Of a stretch of 33,705 nucleotides of DNA, positions 17,142 to 26,033 are shown piece by piece. A model generated the notes under the pieces. That model did no database searches. It saw only the letters and a program-made list of their open reading frames with translations, and was not told the DNA's origin. The translations under genes were made by a program, and so were the position numbers. How positions within the stretch are numbered: position 1 is the first letter of the stretch; each line of letters starts with the position of its first letter. This DNA is from Actinomycetota bacterium (GTDB lineage: Bacteria > Actinomycetota > Actinomycetes > Nanopelagicales > Nanopelagicaceae), in NCBI GenBank assembly GCA_947451045.1, contig CANFXM010000013.1, positions 1 to 33,705 of the forward strand, given 5' to 3'.

Positions 17142-17942
17142 ATGACACTTTCAACGCGAAGTTATAACTCGCCAACATCTGAAGATGTTCTTGTCTTAGT
17201 TCACGGACTTGGCTCGGCTGCGACTGCATGGAAGCCGATAATTCCTGCGCTATCTGAAAAGTTCAATGTCATCACTGTTGATCTGCCAGGACATGGTGAA
17301 TCGACATTTGATCCGGCCCAAGCGATGGATCCGCAATCTCTTGCTCTCTTAGTTCGTGATTCCATAAAAACTAATCACGGAATAGATGAATTTCATTTGG
17401 TAGGAAATTCATTAGGAGGATGGATTTCACTCGAGCTCGCATCACTTGCTCGCCAGAATGTAAAAAGTGTTACGGGGCTTGCTCCTGCAGGACTTTGGTT
17501 AGCGCCATATACGGCTCGCTATCCGGGAAGCGCTGTTGCAAATATTTTGGCTCGTGGACTTAAGGTTGCAGCCCCATACATTATCGATTACGACTTAGTT
17601 AGAAAGGTGGGCTTTGCCGATGTCAGCCCACGATGGAAAGAACTTTCAAAAGAAATTTGTTTGGATGCAACGCTGGCGATGGCTACATCTGCCGGTTACT
17701 ACCCTGCGTGGGATGGAATGTTGAAAAAGAGATTTGATTCACAGATCAGTTCTGACATACCGGTCACTATTATTTTTGGAGATAGCGATAAAACTTTGCC
17801 CGCATTAGATTGCCAAGAAAAAACCCTTGCGCCAGCGCATGCCAAATGGATTGAATTTGAATCGTGCGGACATGCTCCTATGTGGGATTGGCCGCAACAA
17901 TGCATTGAAAAGATAATTGAAACTACAGGTATCGCGAAATGA
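17142..17942 (+). CDS. alpha/beta-fold hydrolase
   Basis: LVHGLGSAATAWKPIIP, nucleophile elbow GNSLGG, acid FGDSDKTLP, His in SCGHAPMWDWP; translationally coupled to neighbours on both sides. Confidence 0.88.
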   Translation: MTLSTRSYNSPTSEDVLVLVHGLGSAATAWKPIIPALSEKFNVITVDLPGHGESTFDPAQAMDPQSLALLVRDSIKTNHGIDEFHLVGNSLGGWISLELASLARQNVKSVTGLAPAGLWLAPYTARYPGSAVANILARGLKVAAPYIIDYDLVRKVGFADVSPRWKELSKEICLDATLAMATSAGYYPAWDGMLKKRFDSQISSDIPVTIIFGDSDKTLPALDCQEKTLAPAHAKWIEFESCGHAPMWDWPQQCIEKIIETTGIAK

Positions 17943-18598
17943 TTGTTGCTGCCTACTTTTGGCAGATCGAAAGGAAAAGAATTCCATTTGCTATTTCTCG
18001 AATGGCACTCAATAGACGGGCTGTTAGAAATTTTCCTGGAGTAAGTTTTTCAAAGTTACTGGGATGTGGCACTGGTGAACGCTTTACCCCGAGTGATGCT
18101 GATCCTTTGCGATGGGGAATTTTGGTAGCAATTGATGAAAACCAAATTGAGGCATTTGATAACAGCCGTTTTATTTCACAATGGAGAAAGAATTCGCACT
18201 CTGAATTTCGAGCACTGCTCTCCCCTATTTCTTCGCACGGGCAATGGTCTAAGAAAGAACCATTCACTGTTTCTACAAAACCTAACGACGGAGCGATTGT
18301 TGCAATTACTAGAGCGCGCATCTCCTTTCTCGGAAATTTTCGTTTCTGGAAAGCCGTTCCACCTGTAACTACTAGCCTTCACAATTCACCAGGTTTGATT
18401 TCTGCTATTGGTATCGGCGAGGCACCTATTGGATTGCAAGGAACTTTCTCGATCTGGGAATCCGCACAGGCACTTCGCGAATTTGCCTATAAAGGTGAGG
18501 CACATACCCAAGTAATTGCCGATACCAAGAAATATCAGTGGTATTCAGAGGAACTCTTCGCTCGCTTCGCTGTTCTGGAGTTACGCGGCTGCTTATAA
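17939..18598 (+). CDS. CrtA-like (spheroidene monooxygenase / carotenoid 2-hydroxylase family) protein
   Basis: MALNRRAVRNFPGVSFSKLLGCGTGERFTPSDAD..., SPISSHGQWSKKEPF, ITRARISFLGNFRFWKAVP, GIGEAPIGLQGTFSIW, WYSEELFARF resemble the CrtA family; ATGA overlap with the hydrolase. Confidence 0.82.
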   Translation: MIVAAYFWQIERKRIPFAISRMALNRRAVRNFPGVSFSKLLGCGTGERFTPSDADPLRWGILVAIDENQIEAFDNSRFISQWRKNSHSEFRALLSPISSHGQWSKKEPFTVSTKPNDGAIVAITRARISFLGNFRFWKAVPPVTTSLHNSPGLISAIGIGEAPIGLQGTFSIWESAQALREFAYKGEAHTQVIADTKKYQWYSEELFARFAVLELRGCL

Positions 18599-18616
18599 GT
18601 AGGGCAGAATTGCACC

Positions 18617-19420
18617 ATGTCGCTTCGCCACTATTCACCTCGCGGTAATAGGCGACGCGGAATAAATCCAAAGGCGCAAGGTTTGCTTGTAGGAATTCTT
18701 GGAATTGCGATATTTCAACAGATTGTCTATCCGTTAGTTCATGGCGAAACTCTTCGAGTACTCACTATTTCTACTGTGTATTGCGGGGCTATAGCGATGT
18801 CACTACATGCGCTCTTAGCCTTTGGTGGTAAATACGCATTTAGATACTTATCGGTGACATTGATTTATGCCTACATAATGGAAGAAATTGGAATTCATAC
18901 AGGGTGGCCATTCGGGCAATATTCCTATGATGCTTCGCTAGGACCAAAACTTGCAGGAGTCTCACTAGTCGTTCCTTTTGCTTGGGTAATGATGGCGCAT
19001 CCACTTTTGATTGCCTCTCGAAGAGTCGGCAAAAGTTGGGTTTTTCTTTACGGTGGAATTGCATTGATGGCATGGGACTTATTTTTAGATCCGCAGATGG
19101 TTAATGCCGGTCGGTGGAGTTGGACTTTCACAGGATCGCATGTTCCTTTCGAACGCGAAATTCCATTATCAAATGCATTTGGCTGGCTTCTAGCTGGCAT
19201 GGGACTGATGGGTCTTCTGCACCAAATACTTCCCCGTGAACTTAGAAAAGTAAGCGCAGGTTTTGGGGTTGTTGATTTTTATTTAGCATGGAGTTGGTTC
19301 TCGGGCGTTGTTGCTAATTTATTTTTCTTTCATCGACCAGGTATTGCATTCTTTGGTGGTCTCATTTATGGATTGGTTCTTGCACCGTATGTATTTTCGC
19401 GCTGGCTCGGTAGACCATAG
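18617..19420 (+). CDS. cruF: carotenoid biosynthesis protein, CruF-like 1',2'-hydratase family (DUF422)
   Basis: EEIGIHTGWPFGQYSYDASLGPKLAGVSLVVPFAWVMMAHP, MAWDLFLDPQMVNAGRWSW, PLSNAFGWLL. Confidence 0.85.
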   Translation: MSLRHYSPRGNRRRGINPKAQGLLVGILGIAIFQQIVYPLVHGETLRVLTISTVYCGAIAMSLHALLAFGGKYAFRYLSVTLIYAYIMEEIGIHTGWPFGQYSYDASLGPKLAGVSLVVPFAWVMMAHPLLIASRRVGKSWVFLYGGIALMAWDLFLDPQMVNAGRWSWTFTGSHVPFEREIPLSNAFGWLLAGMGLMGLLHQILPRELRKVSAGFGVVDFYLAWSWFSGVVANLFFFHRPGIAFFGGLIYGLVLAPYVFSRWLGRP

Positions 19421-19430
19421 ATATAGTTGA

Positions 19431-20489
19431 ATGATTTCAGTAATTCTAAATTCAATCTTGTTGCTTTTCGTTTTGATCAACGCATTTACCATGCCAAAAC
19501 TGGCGCAATCCATTGCAGTATCGAAGTCAGTTGCTGTTCATATTCCAATGCGCAATGAAGCAAAAAATGTACTTGAACTAGTCGAATCTCTTAGAAGCCA
19601 GAATTATGCGGGCCAACTCCATTTCTATATCCTCGATGATAATTCTACAGACCAGACTTATTCTTTACTTCAATCAGCAACCAAAGACGATCCTCGCTTC
19701 ACACTTCTAGTCGGTAGTGAGCCACCAAACGGGTGGATTGGGAAAACATGGGCGCTACAGCAAATCTTTGAAGCAAGTAGTGAGGAAGTAATCATCAGTC
19801 TTGATGCAGATGTTCGACTCACTACTGATGCAATTACTCGTGGCGTATCGACTCTGTCGGAATATAAACTCAATTTTCTTTCTGTTTATCCTTCTCAAAT
19901 AACCACAACATTTGGGGAGAGAATGATTCAGCCACTCTTGCAGTGGTCTTGGCTTTCAACTTTGTTGTTGCGATTCACAATGCGCTCTACTCGATCTGCA
20001 TTTGCTGTAGCAAATGGCCAATTTTTTATTGTCCAACGCCAAGTAATGACCGGATATGCGAATGTGAAAAAAGAAGTTTTAGACGATATGGCTCTTGCTC
20101 GAACTTTGCTAACTAGTAAATTCAGAGGCAGTGTTGTCAACGGTGGAGCTATTGCCCAGTGCCAAATGTATGCCTCATTTTCTGAGCTTCGTTCTGGTTA
20201 CGCCAAATCATTATGGAAAGCATTTGGCTCGGTCATTGGAAGTCTTATTGCAATTATTTTTCTATTTATCTCCGGTGTTCTACCAATCATCCTGGTTCTG
20301 ACGGGATCGCCATGGGGATGGATTGCCCTTGAGCTTGTCGTACTCTCGCGAATCATTAGTGCCTATATCTCCGACGGGGCAATGATGGATTCACTTCTTC
20401 ATCCAATCTCGTCGCTCTTGCTTATCTATCTCATTATTTATTCTTGGTCAGTGCGCAAAAATGTGCAATGGAAGGGTCGCACACTATGA
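19431..20489 (+). CDS. family 2 glycosyltransferase, CruG-like (carotenoid glycosyltransferase candidate)
   Basis: VAVHIPMRNEAKNV, LDDNSTDQT, SLDADVRLT, DDMALAR motifs plus C-terminal TM region; placed between cruF and crtD homologues. Confidence 0.8.
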   Translation: MISVILNSILLLFVLINAFTMPKLAQSIAVSKSVAVHIPMRNEAKNVLELVESLRSQNYAGQLHFYILDDNSTDQTYSLLQSATKDDPRFTLLVGSEPPNGWIGKTWALQQIFEASSEEVIISLDADVRLTTDAITRGVSTLSEYKLNFLSVYPSQITTTFGERMIQPLLQWSWLSTLLLRFTMRSTRSAFAVANGQFFIVQRQVMTGYANVKKEVLDDMALARTLLTSKFRGSVVNGGAIAQCQMYASFSELRSGYAKSLWKAFGSVIGSLIAIIFLFISGVLPIILVLTGSPWGWIALELVVLSRIISAYISDGAMMDSLLHPISSLLLIYLIIYSWSVRKNVQWKGRTL

Positions 20490-22006
20490 AAATTTCTATC
20501 GTTGGCGCTGGTGTTGGAGGAATGATTGCTGCTGCACGATTAGCAAAAGCCGGTCATTCGGTAACCGTGTACGAAGGAAGTGATCGAGTCGGTGGAAAAT
20601 TACGTACCGAATGGATTGGGCGATACGCATTCGATACTGGCCCATCATTGCTAACACTTCCTGCTGTTTACCGAGACTTCTTTCTTAAAACGGGAAAGCA
20701 TATGGGCCAGGAGATGGAAGTAGTCTCGGTTAATCCTTCTTTTGATTACCGATTTGCCGATGGCAGTAATGTGAAGTTTGCGAATCTCTCACGTCATGAA
20801 ACTTTGAAATCAATTGCAGAATCTTTTTCCCAAGAAAGTGCCCAGCAATGGGATTCACTAATGAGCGTTGCAGAGAAGATGTGGGATATCTCAAGAGAAC
20901 CTTTTATTGAATCAGAGCTCAGATCACCCCTTTCCCTATTGAAGAGACCCACTTTCTTGAAAGATTTATTTACTATCAAACCTTGGCAATCACTTCGTCA
21001 ATTAGCCAATGACGAACTCACCGATATTCGACTCCGTTACATTTTGGATCGCTACGCAACATATAGCGGTTCAGATCCTCGTAAGGCTCCTGCTGTGCTT
21101 TCCTCTATTGCATTTGTAGAGGAAACATTTGGCGCTTGGCATATCAAAGGTGGCCTTGGAACTATGGCTGAGGCTATCTATGCGCGCTGTGTCAAACATG
21201 GTGTTCATTTTGAGCTATCAACTCCAGTTCAGGAAATTATTCTCAACCAAGGCAAAGTCACTGGAATTATTCTTTCTAATGGTCAACGTGTTGAATCTGA
21301 TGCAGTTGTGAGTAATGCCGATGCATCATTTACGTACAACACTCTTATCAAGAGTAACTCCCGCAGAGTGAAGAAAATCCGACGAAATCTTGCTAAATCT
21401 GAAGCATCCTTAGCTGGCTTCTCGTTACTACTTGGACTTCGCCCTAGTGATGAACCGATGCTTGAGCACCACACCATTTTATTTCCTCAAGATTACGACA
21501 AAGAGTTTGATTCGATTTTTACTGAAAGAAAACCTGTTTCTGAACCCACAATCTATCTATGCGCTCCCCACGATCCAACAATGGTCAAAACGCAAAACTC
21601 TGTCGGGCTTTTCGTATTAGTCAATGCCCCAGTTCACTCACTTGATCCAACCCAAGGCTGGAATTGGAGTGATGAAAAATTCAATAATGAATACGCACAC
21701 CAAATTATTGATCAGATTGAATCACGCGGTATTTCAATACGAGATCGATTAGAAACAATGACTATAAGAACGCCACTGCAATTACAAGTAAGTGTCAACG
21801 CACCTGGTGGCTCAATCTATGGAAGTTCGAGTAATGGCGCCCGAGCTGCATTTTTGCGAGCAAAGAATCGTTCATCTATAAAAGGTTTGTACTTGGTGGG
21901 AGGTTCAGCCCATCCTGGAGGTGGCTTACCTCTTGTTGGTATTAGTGGTGATTTAGTTGCTAGCGCAATTGGGAGCGCGAAAAACGTACAACCAAATAAA
22001 GGCTAA
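20486..22006 (+). CDS. CrtI/CrtD-family carotenoid desaturase (candidate 3,4-desaturase)
   Basis: MKISIVGAGVGGMIAAARLAKAGHSVTVYEGSDRVGGKL, FDTGPSLLTLP, C-terminal GGSAHPGGGLPLVGISG; ATGA overlap with GT2 gene; start trimmed to ATG 20486. Confidence 0.88.
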   Translation: MKISIVGAGVGGMIAAARLAKAGHSVTVYEGSDRVGGKLRTEWIGRYAFDTGPSLLTLPAVYRDFFLKTGKHMGQEMEVVSVNPSFDYRFADGSNVKFANLSRHETLKSIAESFSQESAQQWDSLMSVAEKMWDISREPFIESELRSPLSLLKRPTFLKDLFTIKPWQSLRQLANDELTDIRLRYILDRYATYSGSDPRKAPAVLSSIAFVEETFGAWHIKGGLGTMAEAIYARCVKHGVHFELSTPVQEIILNQGKVTGIILSNGQRVESDAVVSNADASFTYNTLIKSNSRRVKKIRRNLAKSEASLAGFSLLLGLRPSDEPMLEHHTILFPQDYDKEFDSIFTERKPVSEPTIYLCAPHDPTMVKTQNSVGLFVLVNAPVHSLDPTQGWNWSDEKFNNEYAHQIIDQIESRGISIRDRLETMTIRTPLQLQVSVNAPGGSIYGSSSNGARAAFLRAKNRSSIKGLYLVGGSAHPGGGLPLVGISGDLVASAIGSAKNVQPNKG

Positions 22007-22580
22007 TTGTCTGTAATAGTAAGAAAACAATCGATAGTGCCGTAATTCCTGTAATGCCTAAATGCCACATGATTAATGCGATAAAAATAAAGCTTGCGCG
22101 TACTGGACGTTCGGCAGGTGTTACTACGCCAAGTTCATTGACGCCCAATGAAGAAAGTCGCGCACGAGCATATTCTTGAACACTTGCGATAACCCATAAA
22201 ACAATTGAAATCCAAGCAGGTACACCAATTCGATAAAACGCCACTAGCCAAAGAGCTTCGCTTATACGATCAGCTACAGAATCGAGAATCGCACCTCTGT
22301 TGCTCTCGCGCTTTTGAAATATTGCAACACTTCCATCAATACCGTCGAAGAAAAGTGAAAAGACTATAAAGATAATTCCCCAAATTGAAAGAGCTGTAAA
22401 GGCTGTTGCAATCGCACTTAGTAATCCCAATAGTGTCAGCACGTTAGGAGAAATACGAAGAAGCGTTGCAACTAGCCCAAATCGATATGAGATAGAGAGC
22501 CAAGCGCCAACAATTCCCGTTACAGGTGCATCGTTATGTAATTGGCTCCAACGTTTTAGAAATTCAGTCTTCGACATCAT
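21960..22580 (-). CDS. CDP-alcohol phosphatidyltransferase family protein
   Basis: Motif DGIDGSVAI-FQKRESNR-GAILDSVAD follows DxxDGxxA(R)x8GxxxDxxxD with AR replaced by AI. Confidence 0.85.
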   Translation of the reverse strand: MMSKTEFLKRWSQLHNDAPVTGIVGAWLSISYRFGLVATLLRISPNVLTLLGLLSAIATAFTALSIWGIIFIVFSLFFDGIDGSVAIFQKRESNRGAILDSVADRISEALWLVAFYRIGVPAWISIVLWVIASVQEYARARLSSLGVNELGVVTPAERPVRASFIFIALIMWHLGITGITALSIVFLLLQTISLYLVVRFSRSQLR

Positions 22581-23435
22581 CTAGCGGACTACTCCCAGAT
22601 TCTCGTAAATTTCGCGAGTAGCAGTTGAACTATTCATTGTATAAAAGTGAATTCCAGGAACGCCTTCAGCTAAAAGTTTTTGACATAACTCAGTAGCGAT
22701 TTCCACACCTAACGAACGAACTGCTTCGGGATCTGATTCCACGGAAAGGAAACGTTTCATCATTGCATCTGGAATCGCTGTGCCTCCAAGTTCAGACATT
22801 CGATGTAGCTGCTTTACATTTGTTACAGGCAATATTCCAGCAATGATCGGCAAATTTGAACCACGTGCACTCAAGCGATCAACAAGTGCGCGCCATCTTT
22901 GAGCTTCAAAGAAGAATTGTGTAGTTGCAAATGTTGCACCTAATGATTCTTTTCTAATAAGTACTTCAATATCTTTATCAAAATCACCGCCAGAAGCAGG
23001 ATGTCCATCAGGAAATGCGGCCACACCAATAGTGAAACCACCTAAGCCAGCAGCAAGTTCAACAAGCTGGTCTGCATGATCTAGTCCACCTGGTGTTGAA
23101 GTCCATGGCGCACTTGGGCCACCAACTGGATCTCCACGCAGCGCCAATATGCTTGAAATTCCTGCATTTTTATATTTTCCTAATATTTCAATGAGTTCAT
23201 CTCGCGTAGAGCCAACACAGGTGAGGTGCGCAACTGTAGGAATCTTTATTCGCTCTGTGATGTGGGAAGTAATAGCAATTGTTCTATCGCGCGTACTTCC
23301 GCCCGCTCCATAAGTGACGGAAATAAAATCAGGACGAAGTGATTCCAATCCAGTCATTGCAGCCCAAAGACGAGCCTCTCCCTCGGCATCTTTAGGCGGG
23401 AAGAATTCAAATGAATACGAAGTGCGCTTAGCCAC
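22581..23435 (-). CDS. metF: methylenetetrahydrofolate reductase
   Basis: YSFEFFPPKDAEGE, DFISVTYGAGGSTRDRT, HLTCVGSTRDEL, ILALRGDPVGG, TTQFFFEAQRW, PGIHFYTMN. Confidence 0.96.
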   Translation of the reverse strand: MAKRTSYSFEFFPPKDAEGEARLWAAMTGLESLRPDFISVTYGAGGSTRDRTIAITSHITERIKIPTVAHLTCVGSTRDELIEILGKYKNAGISSILALRGDPVGGPSAPWTSTPGGLDHADQLVELAAGLGGFTIGVAAFPDGHPASGGDFDKDIEVLIRKESLGATFATTQFFFEAQRWRALVDRLSARGSNLPIIAGILPVTNVKQLHRMSELGGTAIPDAMMKRFLSVESDPEAVRSLGVEIATELCQKLLAEGVPGIHFYTMNSSTATREIYENLGVVR

Positions 23436-23457
23436 GGAGTGAGGGTACCGTTACCGC

Positions 23458-24543
23458 GTGATGGATGAGCAAAAAGCGACACTAGCCAAGGTCCGCGAGA
23501 GCATTGAAATAGAGCTTTCCGATTTTCTTAGCAAGCAGAGCGCATACCTCGAATCAATCTCTAGCGATTTAGCGCCGGTTGCACACTCTCTTTCTTCTTT
23601 CTTGCTCGATGGAGGAAAAAGGCTTCGCCCCCTCTTTGCATATAGTGCATTTGTTGGCGCAAGTGGAGTCCCAGATAAAAATGTGATCCGAGCAATTTCA
23701 AGTCTCGAACTTTTACAAGCATGCGCACTCATCCATGACGATCTCATGGATGGTTCAGATACGCGACGAGGAAAACCATCTATACATAGACACTTCGAAA
23801 CGATTCATCAACGTGAAGAGATGGAAGGTTTCGCAGAGCGTTACGGAATGGCTGCGGCGGTATTGCTGGGAGATTTAGCTCTTGTTCTCTCTGATCAAAT
23901 GCTCAACTCTGCAGGATTAGATTCAGCGCAGATGCACTCTGTACTTCCTGTTCATGATGAAATGCGCGTCGAACTCATGGCAGGACAATTCCTCGATATT
24001 CATGAACAAACTCAGAAAAATACAAATGTGGAACGCTCGCTTACCATTGCACGTTATAAATCTGGTAAATACACAATCGAACGTCCACTTCATATTGGGT
24101 CCTCCCTTGCAATCACAGATGTGAAATCACGCAAGAATATTGATCAGGCATATTCTGCTTATGGTCTTCCACTAGGTGAGGCTTTTCAACTTCGCGATGA
24201 TTTACTCGGTGTCTTTGGCAATCCTGAAGTAACCGGTAAACCTGCGGGAGATGATTTACGAGAAGGAAAGCGCACCGTCTTAGTGGCGATGACTCTAGAT
24301 AATTCTTCCCCCGCGGCCACTGCTCGATTTATGAGCTCATTTGGTTCATCGCAATTGAGCCCCACTGATATTCAAGCGCTACGCGAAATCATTATTGAAT
24401 CTGGAGCGCGCACTCGTGTTGAAGAACTCATCGATTCACGAACTTCTAGCGCGCTAGATGCGCTGAGTCAAGGTGGAATTACGCCTTCAGGACAAGCTCT
24501 ACTAACAGAGCTTGCAGCTTTATCGACCCGTAGGAGTATGTAG
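23458..24543 (+). CDS. crtE: polyprenyl (geranylgeranyl) diphosphate synthase
   Basis: GGKRLRPLFAY, LIHDDLMDGSDTRRG (DDxxD), LRDDLLGVFGNPEVTGKPAGDDLREGKRT; followed by crtI, crtB. Confidence 0.92.
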   Translation: MMDEQKATLAKVRESIEIELSDFLSKQSAYLESISSDLAPVAHSLSSFLLDGGKRLRPLFAYSAFVGASGVPDKNVIRAISSLELLQACALIHDDLMDGSDTRRGKPSIHRHFETIHQREEMEGFAERYGMAAAVLLGDLALVLSDQMLNSAGLDSAQMHSVLPVHDEMRVELMAGQFLDIHEQTQKNTNVERSLTIARYKSGKYTIERPLHIGSSLAITDVKSRKNIDQAYSAYGLPLGEAFQLRDDLLGVFGNPEVTGKPAGDDLREGKRTVLVAMTLDNSSPAATARFMSSFGSSQLSPTDIQALREIIIESGARTRVEELIDSRTSSALDALSQGGITPSGQALLTELAALSTRRSM

Positions 24544-24548
24544 AAATA

Positions 24549-26033
24549 ATGAGTGCGCGCGTAAAAGGCCCAACGAATCATGTGGTTGTAGTTGGCGCAG
24601 GACTTGCTGGCTTGAGTGCTGCTCTTCGATTAGCAGGAGCTGGTCGCAAAGTAACTGTCATTGAACGCGAATCAGTACCTGGCGGACGAAATGGTTTATT
24701 GAAAAAAGATGGCTACTCATTTGATACTGGGCCTTCGGTTTTAACGATGCCTTCATTGATTGAAGATGCGTTCAACAGCGTTGGTGAAAATATGAAAGAT
24801 TGGTTAGAACTAACCACTGTTTCTCCCTTGTATCGTGCATTTTATGCTGATGGATCACAACTTGATGTTCATGCAAATACCCAAGCGATGGAAGCTGAAA
24901 TTGCTGAAAAAATCAGCCCGAGCGAAGCAGCTGGTTACGCTCGATACGTAGATTTCGTAACAAAGTTATACAAGTATGAAATGAATGATTTTATTGATAG
25001 AAATATCGATAGTCCTCTCAATCTTCTAACACCAAATCTAGCTCGACTCATTGCCCTAGGTGGTTTTCGCAAACTATCTCCCAAGGTAAATCAATTTATG
25101 AAAGATCCTAGATTGCAAAAAGTTTATTCTTTCCAAGCCATGTATGCGGGTGTTAGCCCACAACAAGCGTTAGCAATTTATGCCGTTATCGCATATATGG
25201 ATTCAGTCAATGGCGTCTTCTTTCCTAAGGGAGGAATGCATGCAGTTCCCCGTGCACTGGCGGGTGCTGCGCAAAAACATGGCGTTGAATTCAAATACAA
25301 CACAACAGTTACTGGTTTGGAAATTGTCAATGGTCGCGCCAAAGCGGTAACAACTGATACCGGTGAGCGCATCGAATGCGACGTCGTCGTTCTCAATCCA
25401 GACTTACCTGTGATGTGGCGCGAACTTCTTGGCAAGACTCCCCCATCAATCAAACGACTCAAATATTCGCCCTCATGCGTCACTCTTTTAGTTGGCTCAT
25501 CAAAGAAATATGACCACATCGCTCATCACAATATTCATTTTGGTGAATCGTGGGATGGTGTTTTTGATGAACTTATAAACAAAAAAGTACTTATGACTGA
25601 TCCCAGCGTCCTGGTTACAGTCCCCACTCACGATGATCCGGATTTAGCGCCTCCTGGAAAAGAGTCGTACTACGTTCTCTTTCCAACTCCCAATCTTGAT
25701 GCTGATATCGATTGGAAAGTTCAAGCAAAGCCCTATAGAGATCAAATGATTAGAACACTTGAAGCGCGCGGTTACACAGGATTTGGTGATGCAATTGAAG
25801 TTGAACAAATGACCACTCCCCTAGATTGGAAGAATCAAGGATTGGAGCGCGGTGCACCATTTGCCAGCGCACATACTTTTTTCCAAACAGGGCCATTTAG
25901 ACCTCGCAATTTAGCTGCTGGGTTTGAAAATGTGGTCTTCGCTGGTTCAGGTACTCAACCTGGCGTTGGCGTACCTATGGTTTTAATTTCAGGACGTTTA
26001 GCAGCAGAGCGAATCGTAGGTCCGGTGAAATAA
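24549..26033 (+). CDS. crtI: phytoene desaturase (CrtI)
   Basis: VVVVGAGLAGLSAALRLAGAGRKVTVIERESVPGGRNG, FDTGPSVLTMP, C-terminal GSGTQPGVGVPMVLISGRLAAERI. Confidence 0.94.
   Translation: MSARVKGPTNHVVVVGAGLAGLSAALRLAGAGRKVTVIERESVPGGRNGLLKKDGYSFDTGPSVLTMPSLIEDAFNSVGENMKDWLELTTVSPLYRAFYADGSQLDVHANTQAMEAEIAEKISPSEAAGYARYVDFVTKLYKYEMNDFIDRNIDSPLNLLTPNLARLIALGGFRKLSPKVNQFMKDPRLQKVYSFQAMYAGVSPQQALAIYAVIAYMDSVNGVFFPKGGMHAVPRALAGAAQKHGVEFKYNTTVTGLEIVNGRAKAVTTDTGERIECDVVVLNPDLPVMWRELLGKTPPSIKRLKYSPSCVTLLVGSSKKYDHIAHHNIHFGESWDGVFDELINKKVLMTDPSVLVTVPTHDDPDLAPPGKESYYVLFPTPNLDADIDWKVQAKPYRDQMIRTLEARGYTGFGDAIEVEQMTTPLDWKNQGLERGAPFASAHTFFQTGPFRPRNLAAGFENVVFAGSGTQPGVGVPMVLISGRLAAERIVGPVK

Noticed and set aside
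21960-22580. AR-to-AI change in the CDP-alcohol phosphotransferase signature as a sign of inactivation
   Set aside because: All acidic metal ligands and the x8-G-x3-D-x3-D spacing are intact, and from recall similar DGxDGxVA variants occur in actinobacterial homologues
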